Part shown: piece by piece, positions 30,305 to 38,947 of the stretch
Numbering within the stretch: the stretch's first letter is position 1
How the letters are laid out: each line of letters begins with the position of its first letter
NCBI GenBank assembly: GCA_947443645.1
Contig: CANEXF010000001.1
Location: forward strand, 186,001-250,000
DNA: 64,000 nucleotides
From: Comamonadaceae bacterium
GTDB lineage: Bacteria; Pseudomonadota; Gammaproteobacteria; Burkholderiales; Burkholderiaceae_C
Direction of reading: 5' to 3'
Made by a program: the position numbers and the translations under genes
Notes under the pieces: model-generated
Seen by the model: only the letters and a program-made list of their open reading frames with translations
The model's database searches: none
What the model was told of the DNA's origin: nothing

Positions 30305-31294
30305 ATGCAGACTAATTTACTGAAACCAAAAACCATCAACGTTGAGCAACTCAGCGCGAACCGCGCGAAAGTGACGCTCGAGCCTTTTGAGCGTGGCTAC
30401 GGTCACACTCTGGGCAATGCATTGCGTCGCGTGTTGCTATCCTCCATGGTTGGCCACGCTGCAACTGAAGTGACCATCGCGGGCGTGCTCCATGAGTACT
30501 CTTCGATTGATGGCGTTCAGGAAGACGTCGTCAACATTTTGTTGAACCTCAAGGGCGTGGTGTTCAAGCTCCACAACCGCGATGAGGTGACTTTGAGCCT
30601 ACGCAAAGATGGCGCCGGCCCTGTGACTGCTGCTGACATCCAGACGCCACACGACGTTGAAATTATCAACCCTGAGCATGTGATTGTTAACTTGTCGCAC
30701 GGCGGCAAGATCGACATGCAGATCAAGGTTGAAAATGGTCGCGGTTACGTTCCTGGTACTGTTCGTCGCTTTGGCGATGAGTCGACCAAGTCCATCGGTC
30801 GTATTGTTCTTGATGCTTCGTTTTCTCCTGTTAAGCGCGTCAGCTACACCGTTGAAAGTGCTCGCGTCGAGCAGCGTACCGATCTGGACAAGCTGGTGAT
30901 TGAAATCGAGACCAACGGCGCGGTTTCAGCCGAAGACGCAGTTCGCGCTTCGGCTAAAATTCTGGTTGAGCAGCTCGCAGTGTTCGCACAACTAGAAGGC
31001 AATGAACTGGCCGCATTTGATGCTCCAGTTCAGCGCAGCTCGCAGCAGTTCGATCCTATCTTGTTGCGTCCGGTTGATGAGCTTGAGCTGACAGTGCGTT
31101 CCGCGAACTGCCTGAAAGCTGAAAACATTTACTACATTGGCGATTTGATCCAGCGTACTGAAAACGAGCTGCTCAAAACACCTAATCTGGGCCGTAAATC
31201 GCTCAATGAGATCAAGGAAGTGCTTGCATCGCGCGGTTTGACACTGGGTATGCGACTCGAAAGCTGGCCCCCGGCCGGGCTTGATAAACATTAA
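30305..31294 (+). CDS. rpoA: DNA-directed RNA polymerase subunit alpha
   Basis: 329 residues. N-terminal assembly domain ([21 protein letters not shown] near 28) and C-terminal UP-element/activator-binding domain ([22 protein letters not shown] near 258), joined by a flexible linker. Standard length and position between rpsD and rplQ. Confidence 0.99.
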   Translation: MQTNLLKPKTINVEQLSANRAKVTLEPFERGYGHTLGNALRRVLLSSMVGHAATEVTIAGVLHEYSSIDGVQEDVVNILLNLKGVVFKLHNRDEVTLSLRKDGAGPVTAADIQTPHDVEIINPEHVIVNLSHGGKIDMQIKVENGRGYVPGTVRRFGDESTKSIGRIVLDASFSPVKRVSYTVESARVEQRTDLDKLVIEIETNGAVSAEDAVRASAKILVEQLAVFAQLEGNELAAFDAPVQRSSQQFDPILLRPVDELELTVRSANCLKAENIYYIGDLIQRTENELLKTPNLGRKSLNEIKEVLASRGLTLGMRLESWPPAGLDKH

Positions 31295-31374
31295 TTGAAA
31301 TATCCATCTCTTGATTGAGATGGCGCACGGGCAGTACCTGATACGGCTGTCTGGATACAAAAAAAGGAATCACC

Positions 31375-31776
31375 ATGCGTCACGGACACGGACTACGTAA
31401 ACTAAACCGCACGACATCGCACCGCCTCGCGATGTTGCGCAATATGATGAATTCATTGCTGCAGCATGAGGCCATCAAAACCACGCTGCCAAAGGCCAAG
31501 GAATTGCGCCGTGTAGTCGAGCCGATGATCACGCTGGCCAAAGTGCCAACCTTGGCTAACAAGCGGCTCGCGTTTGACCGCCTTCGTGATCGCGACATGG
31601 TTGTCAAACTGTTCGCTGTGCTTGGCCCACGTTACAACGCCCGTCCTGGTGGCTACACCCGAATCCTCAAGATGGGTTTCCGTGTTGGTGACAACGCGCC
31701 CATGGCATTGGTCGAACTGGTTGATCGTCCCGATGTGGCCGATGCAAATATAATTGACGCTGCCAAGGCAGAATAG
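31375..31776 (+). CDS. rplQ: 50S ribosomal protein L17
   Basis: 133 residues starting [20 protein letters not shown], last gene of the ribosomal protein run. AAAAGGAATC lies upstream. A sigma-70-like promoter for the following tRNA gene lies in its 3' end. Confidence 0.98.
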   Translation: MRHGHGLRKLNRTTSHRLAMLRNMMNSLLQHEAIKTTLPKAKELRRVVEPMITLAKVPTLANKRLAFDRLRDRDMVVKLFAVLGPRYNARPGGYTRILKMGFRVGDNAPMALVELVDRPDVADANIIDAAKAE

Positions 31777-31784
31777 GTTATAAT
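31754..31784 (+). promoter_or_regulatory. Probable promoter for the tRNA-fMet gene
   Basis: TTGACG at 31754-31759 and a perfect TATAAT at 31779-31784, 10 bases upstream of the mature tRNA 5' end. The spacer of 19 bases is longer than ideal (18 if TTATAA is used). It overlaps the last codons of rplQ. Confidence 0.6.
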
Positions 31785-31794
31785 AATTACATAC

Positions 31795-31871
<77 letters not shown>

Positions 31872-31894
31872 ACATCCAAGCCTAGTGCTTGGTT

Positions 31895-31924
31895 GCAAAA
31901 AGCCCGCTTATGCGGGCTTTTTGC
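31895..31924 (+). terminator. Rho-independent terminator after tRNA-fMet
   Basis: Perfect 13-base stem GCAAAAAGCCCGC / GCGGGCTTTTTGC around a TTAT loop, with a T-run in the right arm. It ends the tRNA transcript and separates the ribosomal region from the catabolic cluster that follows. Confidence 0.92.
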
Positions 31925-32036
31925 TTGGTGCTTCGTTTATGAAGTGTTGACTCAATCGCTCACTCCGTGACTTTAAGGTCCGGCTAGCAGCGTTAGATTC
32001 GCCAATCACGCCTGCTTGATCACCGACCCCCCCAAA

Positions 32037-32783
32037 TTAGCGCGCTAGTATTTCTCTGGGCAAGTTGATGATGAAATCAGTCAGTCCTTGAGCATCGCTT
32101 GCCGGCCGCATATGCGCGAGCATTGCAATCGATGCAGCGTCTCCGTCCATATTCTTGAAGGCCGCCACGACAGCGCCATGCTGATCAAACGAGGCCTTGA
32201 TCTGTCCTAGGGCGCCAAAGGCATGGCGGCGATAGTAGCCGGTGCGTGCGCGTATTCGGAGAACTTCTTGGCGTAGATAAGGATTTCGAGCGGATCGGTA
32301 GATCAACTCATGAAAGCGCAGGTTGCTTTCCTGCCAGCCCGCGAAGTCGTCCGCCGCCACGACTTCAGCGCTTTGCTCATGAACTGTTGCGATTGCATTG
32401 CGTTCTTCTGAACTCATTCGCTGGCAGGCAAGGCGCGCGGCGGCCCCTTCGAGTTCCGCCAACAACTCCCATAGGGATAAAAGTTGCTGCAAGTCCATTT
32501 TCGCCACGACCATCCCGCCACGCGGCATGCTCGTGAGCAGGCCCTGCGCTTGAAGTTGTATCAGCGCCTCGCGTATTGGTGTGCGTGAAACCTGGTACTG
32601 GCTTGCAAGTTGAGCCTCATCGATGGTCTCACCTGGAAGCAAGCCGCCTTGCTTGATTGCGTTCTCAATTTCTAAGCGAATCTTGTCGCTGACCTTGGTA
32701 AAAGTCTTTTTTGCTAGTTTCATGGCGGATTCATCTTGAATGGCTTGCATGTTTAGTGGCTCTATATTAATATTTATAACCAT
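32037..32783 (-). CDS. GntR-family (FadR/FCD subfamily) transcriptional regulator
   Basis: Up to 248 residues; possible starts at 32783, 32750 and 32726. The first lies inside an AT-rich dyad and has no ribosome site, so one of the internal ATGs may be the true start. Winged helix-turn-helix at about 35-95 (LASQYQVSRTPIREALIQLQ) and an all-helical FCD ligand-binding domain at about 100-235 (WELLAELEGAAARLACQRM; FHELIYRSARNPYLRQEV). It is divergent from the catabolic genes and is the obvious candidate for their metabolite-responsive regulator. Confidence 0.88.
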   Translation of the reverse strand: MVININIEPLNMQAIQDESAMKLAKKTFTKVSDKIRLEIENAIKQGGLLPGETIDEAQLASQYQVSRTPIREALIQLQAQGLLTSMPRGGMVVAKMDLQQLLSLWELLAELEGAAARLACQRMSSEERNAIATVHEQSAEVVAADDFAGWQESNLRFHELIYRSARNPYLRQEVLRIRARTGYYRRHAFGALGQIKASFDQHGAVVAAFKNMDGDAASIAMLAHMRPASDAQGLTDFIINLPREILAR

Positions 32784-32799
32784 GAAAAGAATAAATATT
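32769..32799. promoter_or_regulatory. AT-rich dyad, candidate operator between regulator and catabolic genes
   Basis: AATATTTAT (32769-32777) and its exact inverse ATAAATATT (32791-32799) are 22 bases centre to centre, two helical turns apart. It is the most AT-rich point between the divergent regulator and the plus-strand genes and probably includes their promoters and a binding site for the GntR-type protein. Confidence 0.5.
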
Positions 32800-32817
32800 T
32801 AGCAGGTCATTGTTGTA

Positions 32818-33060
32818 ATGCTCAATTCCCCCACATCTGCGGCGTCAGGACAGGAGTCTACGCAAAGACCTGATCTGCGCGCTGGCGAAGCGGCCGGTCT
32901 GCCGGTCGGCGCGGATAGCGATGTCAGGCGGGCGGCAAAGGTGTTGAATCGTTTTCATCTGGTCGCGCTTGAGGAAATTCGGCTGGTTGGCGCTGGTGGT
33001 GTTTCTGGTGAGGCCGCTGACAGCTTTGATGCCACCTTACGTGCGCTTTCCAATGATTGA
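32818..33060 (+). CDS. Small ORF upstream of and overlapping the amidase, possible accessory subunit
   Basis: 80 residues, overlapping the amidase start by 8 bases (ATGATTGA). I do not recognise it firmly. The segment AGLPVGADSDVRRAAKVLNR followed by a helical stretch recalls, weakly, the small AtzG/GatC-type partners that are encoded just before amidase-signature enzymes. Position and overlap argue that it is translated; the ribosome site is poor. No signal peptide or membrane span. Confidence 0.4.
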   Translation: MLNSPTSAASGQESTQRPDLRAGEAAGLPVGADSDVRRAAKVLNRFHLVALEEIRLVGAGGVSGEAADSFDATLRALSND

Positions 33061-34366
33061 GTTGCCGTCAACGTTGACCGGTCTACAGGTCGCGTTGCGT
33101 GTCGGGGATTTGTCGCATAGGGAGGCTATTGAGGCACAGTGCAGTCGGCTTCAATTGCTTGATGCGCGATATCACTGTGTGGTCGAGCAATTATCGTGCG
33201 TCAGTGATGGCCCTGTTGCCGGCGAACTTGCTGGCGTTGCTCTGGCGCATAAGGACATATTTAATTTGGTCGGGCGAACGCCCGGTGTGGGGCATGGTGT
33301 CGGCAAGGCCACGGCTGGCTTAGCTGCTGCGACGGCGGTAGAGCGTCTTCAACGTCACGGGGCCCAAAATCTTGCTGCACTGTCAATGGTGGAGCACGCC
33401 TGCGGTGCTGTCGGAGGCGCTGCTCCGTTTGACCAGTGCATCAATCCTCTCATACCGAGCGCTGTCGTCGGCGGATCCTCAAGTGGAAGTGCTGTTGCAG
33501 TTGCCTGCGGAATGGCTTACGGTTCGCTTGGAACCGATACAGCCGGCTCCATACGCATCCCTGCTGCTACCTGCGCACTTCTGGGATTAAAGACGACGCA
33601 CGGCCTTATTTCAATTGATGGCGTCTATCCACTGGCGCCGGCTATCGACAGTGTGGGAATCCTGACCAGGTCAGCTGCCGACGCGGTGCAGCTGCTGCAT
33701 GCTGTGGCTGACCTTGATTTGTTGCGGCCGGTCGGCAAGGATCCGCTACGTATCAAGGCATGGATTCCCGCGGCTGATATTCATATCGATGTCGCCACGG
33801 CTCTAAATGGTTTTGCGCGAGAGTTCGGTGTGGCGACGCGCCTGTCTGAGTGGTCTGATCATGTGCTACTGACCAAGTTGGCGGAGATGGTGATGCACGT
33901 TCAGGCCTCGGAAACGCACCATGCCGCATTGCTCGAAGGCTCCGCCTCTGCAGCCGTGCAGGCCGTTGCTGGTCCGGGACTGTTGATACCCCGCGATTGG
34001 TATCTGGCCGCAATGGCTTGCCGGGCAGCTCGCGCGAGTGCCTTCGTCCGCAACTTTCTGGGCGATCACGATGTGCTCATGCTTCCCGCACTTCCTCACC
34101 CTGTGCCTGATGTAAATACAGTGTCTGCTGCAAGTGTCAATTTTGATGTCAAGCAGTTGTTGGGACTTCATCGCTACATGGGATTCGTCAACTATCTTGG
34201 GTGTCCGGCCATGGTCATACCAATCGCCAAGGACGCAAGAGGCATGCCCATTAGCGCGCAGTTCGTCGCCAAACCATTTCATGAACGAAAGCTGCTTGCT
34301 TTTGCCGCGATGGTGGAGTCGGTCGGATTCGGCTCACACGGGTTTACCAAACAGTTTTACAACTAA
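33053..34366 (+). CDS. Amidase (amidase signature family)
   Basis: 437 residues from the ATG at 33053; a longer frame to 32969 would overlap the small upstream ORF in another frame. The Ser-cisSer-Lys triad is visible: Lys67 (ALAHKDIFN), the cis-Ser in GGSSSGSAVAV (140-150) and the nucleophile Ser166 in TDTAGSIRIPA. Such enzymes hydrolyse amides, including open-ring products of heterocycle breakdown and carbamoyl compounds. It starts the plus-strand catabolic gene row and probably acts in the cytoplasm; the substrate is unknown. Confidence 0.87.
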   Translation: MIELPSTLTGLQVALRVGDLSHREAIEAQCSRLQLLDARYHCVVEQLSCVSDGPVAGELAGVALAHKDIFNLVGRTPGVGHGVGKATAGLAAATAVERLQRHGAQNLAALSMVEHACGAVGGAAPFDQCINPLIPSAVVGGSSSGSAVAVACGMAYGSLGTDTAGSIRIPAATCALLGLKTTHGLISIDGVYPLAPAIDSVGILTRSAADAVQLLHAVADLDLLRPVGKDPLRIKAWIPAADIHIDVATALNGFAREFGVATRLSEWSDHVLLTKLAEMVMHVQASETHHAALLEGSASAAVQAVAGPGLLIPRDWYLAAMACRAARASAFVRNFLGDHDVLMLPALPHPVPDVNTVSAASVNFDVKQLLGLHRYMGFVNYLGCPAMVIPIAKDARGMPISAQFVAKPFHERKLLAFAAMVESVGFGSHGFTKQFYN

Positions 34367-34380
34367 GACATATTTTACTT

Positions 34381-35577
34381 ATGCCAAAAATTCAGGCTTC
34401 TTCCGCTTTGGCACGATTTCGTGTGCTGGATCTGTCTCGGGTACGTGCCGGCCCCAACTGCGTGCGTATGTTGACCGACTTCGGTGCAGACGTGATTCGG
34501 ATAGAGCCTCCGCCGGGCGTGGATCCCAACGAAGCCATGTTTGCAGCAAACCGGCAAGGTGGCGATTTTCAGAACATCAATCGCAACAAACGATCGATGA
34601 CGCTCAATCTCAAGCAGCCAGGAGCGCTCGAGATTTTGATGCGGCTTGTCAAGGATGCTGACGTGGTGGTTGAGAACTGGCGCCCCGATGTCAAGAGCAA
34701 GTTGGGACTGGACTATGAGTCGCTTGCAAAAGTGAATCCACGCATTATTCTCGCAAGCATTTCTGGCTTCGGGCAAGACGGACCGCTCGCGGCCAGACCG
34801 GGCTTTGATCAAATCGTGCAAGGCATGGGTGGTCTGATGTCTGTGACTGGCCATGTCGGATCCGGGCCTGTACGCGCAGGACTGGCGGTGGCGGACATGA
34901 GCGCCGGGCTCTATGCGGCGCTGGGGATCTTGACGGCTCTGCTGGAGCGCGAAGTCTCCGGGAAGGGGCAATGGGTCCACGCCTCATTGCTGCACTCGCA
35001 GATCGCCATGATGGACTTCCAGATGGCGCGTTACCTCAATGAAGGCGACTTGCCGGTGCAGGTGGGCAACGATCATCCGACCAGCAGTCCCATGGGTCTG
35101 TTTGAAGCCAAGGATGGCGTCTTCAATCTCGGCGCATCAGGGGAGGGCAACTGGCTACGGCTGTGCCGGCTTCTGGCACGACCAGAATGGCTCAATGAGC
35201 CTGACTACAAGGATGAGCCACTGCGCGTCAAGAACCGAGACCGATTGACTATTGAGTTGGCGAAAATTTTTCTACAGCGCTCAGTGAACGAGTGGGTCAC
35301 TCTGCTCAATGACGCCGGTGTCCCGGCGGGTCCTGTCTACACAGTGCCGGAAGTATTTGAGGATGAGCAGGTGAAGCATCTGGGAGTCACGACATCCCTC
35401 ATGACGGACTTCGGCAAAGAGATGCATTACATCAACCAGCCCGTAACACTGGAACGAACACCGTCGCGTGTTGTTGCTCAGGCACCAGGTTGGGGCCAGC
35501 ACACCGATGAGGTGCTCTCCGAGGCGGGCTATTCTGAAAATGAGATACGGCAATTTCACGCCGATGCAGTTGTATGA
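34381..35577 (+). CDS. Class III (CaiB/BaiF-type) CoA-transferase
   Basis: 398 residues. N-terminal FRVLDLSRVRAGPNCVRMLT and DFGADVIRIEPP, NRNKRSMTLNLKQPGALEIL near 72, and the catalytic aspartate in GLAVADMSAGLYAALGIL near residue 172. These enzymes move CoA between carboxylates, often from succinyl-CoA. It follows the amidase by 14 bases and overlaps the next gene by 4 bases (ATGA), so it is in an operon. Likely role: activation of the imported or released acid to its CoA ester. Confidence 0.9.
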   Translation: MPKIQASSALARFRVLDLSRVRAGPNCVRMLTDFGADVIRIEPPPGVDPNEAMFAANRQGGDFQNINRNKRSMTLNLKQPGALEILMRLVKDADVVVENWRPDVKSKLGLDYESLAKVNPRIILASISGFGQDGPLAARPGFDQIVQGMGGLMSVTGHVGSGPVRAGLAVADMSAGLYAALGILTALLEREVSGKGQWVHASLLHSQIAMMDFQMARYLNEGDLPVQVGNDHPTSSPMGLFEAKDGVFNLGASGEGNWLRLCRLLARPEWLNEPDYKDEPLRVKNRDRLTIELAKIFLQRSVNEWVTLLNDAGVPAGPVYTVPEVFEDEQVKHLGVTTSLMTDFGKEMHYINQPVTLERTPSRVVAQAPGWGQHTDEVLSEAGYSENEIRQFHADAVV

Positions 35578-36359
35578 AAGCTATGAACGACGTAACCCAC
35601 ACCATTGCCGACCATGTTGCGACCATTGTGCTTAGCAACCCCAATCGTTACAACGCCATGTCGCTGTCGATGTGGGCAAAGCTCGCGGACACCTTGGAAC
35701 TTCTTCGCGATGACAACGATGTTCGCGTATTGATACTGCGTGGCGACGGGGACAAAGCCTTTGTCTCTGGTGCGGATATTTCCGAGTTCGCTGCGCAGCG
35801 CAGCAGTGTTGCTGGCGTTGCTGCCTATGACGTTGCTGTAGATCGTGCGCAGACTGCTTTGGCGCAATTTCCGCGTCCAGTGATTGCAGCCATCAGCGGC
35901 ATTTGCTACGGAGGTGGGCTGGGACTGGCGCTGGCCTGTGATCTGCGTTATGCGTCACCCACCGCAAAATTCAGAATGCCTGCCGCAAGATTGGGCCTGG
36001 GTTACGCACTCAAGGGCATGAAGCGCATGGCGGATGTGCTTGGTGTGTCGCGAGCCGCCGAGTTGTTTTACACCGCTCGCGTTTGTGAGGCGCAAGACGC
36101 GCACCGCATCGGCTTGGTGAACGCCATCCACGACGATGTTTTTTCTTACGCTGCCGAAACTGGCGCGGTAATTGCAACGAATGCACCTATGACTATTGCG
36201 ACTGCAAAGCTGGCATTCAACACCTTGTTGTCTGGCAGTGATGCGACAAGCGTTGAAGCTGTGAATGATGCAGTCAAAGCTTGTTTTGTGAGCAGTGACT
36301 ACGCAGAAGGCCGCAAGGCCTTTGCAGAGAAACGAGCTCCGCAATTTGAGGGGCGCTGA
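35574..36359 (+). CDS. Crotonase-fold protein (enoyl-CoA hydratase/isomerase family)
   Basis: 261 residues. The CoA oxyanion-hole segments are present: KAFVSGADISEF (62-72) and ISGICYGGGLGLALACDLRY (108-126). Both glutamates used by classical hydratases are missing: the GGGCEL position reads GGGLGL (Gly117) and the PE position reads PAARLGL (Ala137). It may therefore be an isomerase, decarboxylase or hydrolase of the crotonase superfamily rather than a true hydratase. Coupled to the CoA-transferase gene by an ATGA overlap. Confidence 0.85.
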   Translation: MKAMNDVTHTIADHVATIVLSNPNRYNAMSLSMWAKLADTLELLRDDNDVRVLILRGDGDKAFVSGADISEFAAQRSSVAGVAAYDVAVDRAQTALAQFPRPVIAAISGICYGGGLGLALACDLRYASPTAKFRMPAARLGLGYALKGMKRMADVLGVSRAAELFYTARVCEAQDAHRIGLVNAIHDDVFSYAAETGAVIATNAPMTIATAKLAFNTLLSGSDATSVEAVNDAVKACFVSSDYAEGRKAFAEKRAPQFEGR

Positions 36360-36407
36360 CAGCGGGCGATTTCTTGTGTGTTCTTTAATTTAAAAGGAGT
36401 CTTGACG

Positions 36408-37385
36408 ATGAAACTCAGTACAGCAATCACGGCCTTAGTGATGACGGCAATCACCACGGCGGTCCATGCCGTTGGGCCAGCTCCCGCACCCTTGGCGCAG
36501 CGCGAGACGCTCACCATCGGCTTTGTGAAGGTCGGGCATTTGGCGCCGATTCTGAATATGGAGGAGGAGCTCAAGAAGTTCAATATTGATGTCAAGCGCG
36601 CAGAGTTCGTTCGCTACGCTGACGCACGTACCGCCTTGCTCTCCAACTCTGTCGACATCTCTGCTGTGGGTCCGGGCGATCTTGCGATTGCAGCTTCCCA
36701 GGGCAGCAAGAATCTGATCGGACTTACGGGTGTTGCTGGCTCAGTCAAGAATCTTGTCGTCCGAAAGGACGTCAAGATCAATGACTGGAAAGACATTGCG
36801 GGCAAGAAAATTGGTATCGCACCTGGCTCAGCTGTCTGGTTCCAGTGGGCGATGACGCTGATTGAAAAAGGCATTCCATACAACAGCTTCACGCCCGTGA
36901 ATATCCAGGGCGGAGGAACTGCATTTCTTCAGGCGCTCAAGCGTGGTGATATCGACGCCATGGTGTTGTGGGAGCCCTTCGAATCACAAGCTGTTGCTGA
37001 AGGCGACGCCTACTTCGCAAAAGGGCTTGAGTACAGCCAGTCAAAGTCTGTAGGTGCTGAGCTTGGCTTGCTGGCCGCATCGCGCGAAGCCATGACCAAC
37101 AAGCGTGAAGCTGTTCGGCGCTTTCTCTGGGTTTATCTAAACGCAGAAGAGCAGATGGCCAAGAACAACGAGATGTTTGCTGAAGCCTATTCCAAATACA
37201 CAGGTCTCCCTTTGAGCGTGACCAAGGAGTCGGCCAAGATCATCAAACTCGGTGGCGTACTGACCAAGGAGCAGGTCAGGTTGCAGGCTGATTCGGCATT
37301 CAAGCAAGGCATTGTCCTGAAAGACGTTTCTGTAGATGCTGCGGCGCTGTTTGATGACTCCATGGCTCGCGAAATCAAGCGTTGA
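36408..37385 (+). CDS. ABC transporter substrate-binding protein (NMT1/SsuA-like)
   Basis: Start at 36408 follows AAAAGGAG and gives a 325-residue protein with a signal peptide ending near VHA at ~21. LTIGFVKVGHLAPILNMEEE and SNSVDISAVGPGDLAIAASQ are typical of the SsuA/TauA/NrtA/phthalate-binding group (periplasmic binding class II). It delivers its ligand, usually an organic acid, sulfonate or pyrimidine-like compound, to the permease encoded next. Confidence 0.87.
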   Translation: MKLSTAITALVMTAITTAVHAVGPAPAPLAQRETLTIGFVKVGHLAPILNMEEELKKFNIDVKRAEFVRYADARTALLSNSVDISAVGPGDLAIAASQGSKNLIGLTGVAGSVKNLVVRKDVKINDWKDIAGKKIGIAPGSAVWFQWAMTLIEKGIPYNSFTPVNIQGGGTAFLQALKRGDIDAMVLWEPFESQAVAEGDAYFAKGLEYSQSKSVGAELGLLAASREAMTNKREAVRRFLWVYLNAEEQMAKNNEMFAEAYSKYTGLPLSVTKESAKIIKLGGVLTKEQVRLQADSAFKQGIVLKDVSVDAAALFDDSMAREIKR

Positions 37386-37390
37386 TAGTC

Positions 37391-38182
37391 ATGGCGCGCT
37401 TGAAGAGACTCATTCTTGGTGCGGCTGTGCCTGCAGTCGTGCTGTTGTTCTGGCAGATAACCGGCAGTCGTCCAGAAATGGCCGGTATCGTGCCAACACC
37501 GCTGGCCGTGCTGGCCGGCTGGCAGGAGTGGGTCTTCGGCGCGTCGGGCATAGGCCTGAATCCGTACCGTGGCACCTGGCTGTCCAATGTGCAGTACTCG
37601 GGCATGCGGGTACTGCAGGGCTTCGTGCTGGCGGCGTTACTCGGTGTTCCCATGGGTTTGATGATTGGCTGGAGCCGCCTGGCCTCCCAGCTTTTTGATC
37701 CGCTGATTCAGAGCCTGCGGCCGATTCCGATCACGGCCTGGTTGCCTTTCTCGATCGCCTTGTTTGGCATTCGCGATATGGGATCCATATTTTTGATATT
37801 TCTGGGTGGGTTTTATGCCGTTGTGGTCAATGCGACCCAAGGGGCCCGGGACGTCGACAGAAATCTGATGCGTGCGGCAATGATGATGGGCGCGACACGC
37901 GCGCAGCTGCTGCGCCGTGTAGTTTTTCCTTCTGCAATGCCGTCGATATTTACCGGTCTTCGCATTGGACTGGGTATCTCATGGACTGCAGTCATCGTGT
38001 CAGAGATGGTTGCCGTCAAGTCCGGTCTGGGCTATGTGCTGTGGGATGCCTACTATGTTGGTCGCATGGATATCGTGCTCGCTGACATGGTTTCAATTGG
38101 TGCCATGGGTTACATCAGTGACCGTCTAATCGTGCTTGCGGAACGACGAGTTCTTCGCTGGCGAATTCTTCAAAACCATTGA
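37391..38182 (+). CDS. ABC transporter permease (SsuC/TauC type)
   Basis: About 263 residues with six membrane spans and the BPD motif EAA loop (MRAAMMMGATRAQLLRRVVF near 160) for ATPase docking. An alternative TTG start at 37382 adds three residues. It follows the binding protein by 5 bases and overlaps or abuts the ATPase gene, so the three form one import system in the inner membrane. Confidence 0.9.
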   Translation: MARLKRLILGAAVPAVVLLFWQITGSRPEMAGIVPTPLAVLAGWQEWVFGASGIGLNPYRGTWLSNVQYSGMRVLQGFVLAALLGVPMGLMIGWSRLASQLFDPLIQSLRPIPITAWLPFSIALFGIRDMGSIFLIFLGGFYAVVVNATQGARDVDRNLMRAAMMMGATRAQLLRRVVFPSAMPSIFTGLRIGLGISWTAVIVSEMVAVKSGLGYVLWDAYYVGRMDIVLADMVSIGAMGYISDRLIVLAERRVLRWRILQNH

Positions 38183-38187
38183 ACGCC

Positions 38188-38937
38188 ATGTCCGCCATAA
38201 AGATTGAAAAACTCGACAAGATCTATCCGACGCAGCCTCCGGTGCATGCGCTCAACAAGATTGATCTGGATGTCCATGCGGGTGAATTTGTCGCCTTGCT
38301 GGGACCTTCCGGCTGCGGCAAGTCCACGCTGCTCAACCTGGTGGCCGGGTTTGAGCAGGCCAGCAGCGGCGCGCTGACTGTTCATGGCCTCGCGGTAGAC
38401 AAGCCGGGTCCTGACCGTGGCGTGGTGTTTCAGGAGGCCGCGCTGTTTCCTTGGCTGAGCGTCTGGGATAACGTTATTTTCGGGCCAAAAACACAAGGAC
38501 TCAGGCCCAAGGATTACGAGGAGCGGGCCAACGAGATGCTGCGTATCGTTGGGCTGTCCGATTTCAAGAACCACTTGCCTGTTCAGCTGTCTGGCGGGAT
38601 GCGCCAGCGCGTAGGCATCGCTCGCATTCTGACGCTGGGCTCCAAGGTCTTGCTGATGGATGAGCCTTTTGGTGCGCTCGATGCACAGACCCGGCTGACC
38701 ATGCAGGAGCTTTTGTTGTCCGTGTGGCAGCAGCTCAAACCCACCATTGTGTTTGTCACGCACGACATCGACGAAGCCCTGTTTTTGGCCGACACCATCT
38801 ATGTGATGTCTGCCAGACCAGGTCGCATTCAGGCGCGCATGACGGTGCCGCTGCAACGCCCGCGTTCGATTGAAGACACAACGACAGAAAGCTTCAACGC
38901 AATGAAGCGCGAAATCCTTCAACAAATTCGTCACTGA
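38188..38937 (+). CDS. ABC transporter ATP-binding protein (SsuB/TauB type)
   Basis: 249 residues from ATG at 38188. Walker A GPSGCGKST near 38, Q-loop FQEAALFPWL, signature LSGGMRQRVGIAR near 138, Walker B VLLMDEPFGALD and H-loop VTHDID. Full-length nucleotide-binding subunit of the importer encoded by the two preceding genes. Confidence 0.93.
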   Translation: MSAIKIEKLDKIYPTQPPVHALNKIDLDVHAGEFVALLGPSGCGKSTLLNLVAGFEQASSGALTVHGLAVDKPGPDRGVVFQEAALFPWLSVWDNVIFGPKTQGLRPKDYEERANEMLRIVGLSDFKNHLPVQLSGGMRQRVGIARILTLGSKVLLMDEPFGALDAQTRLTMQELLLSVWQQLKPTIVFVTHDIDEALFLADTIYVMSARPGRIQARMTVPLQRPRSIEDTTTESFNAMKREILQQIRH

Positions 38938-38947
38938 ACTTCACCTT

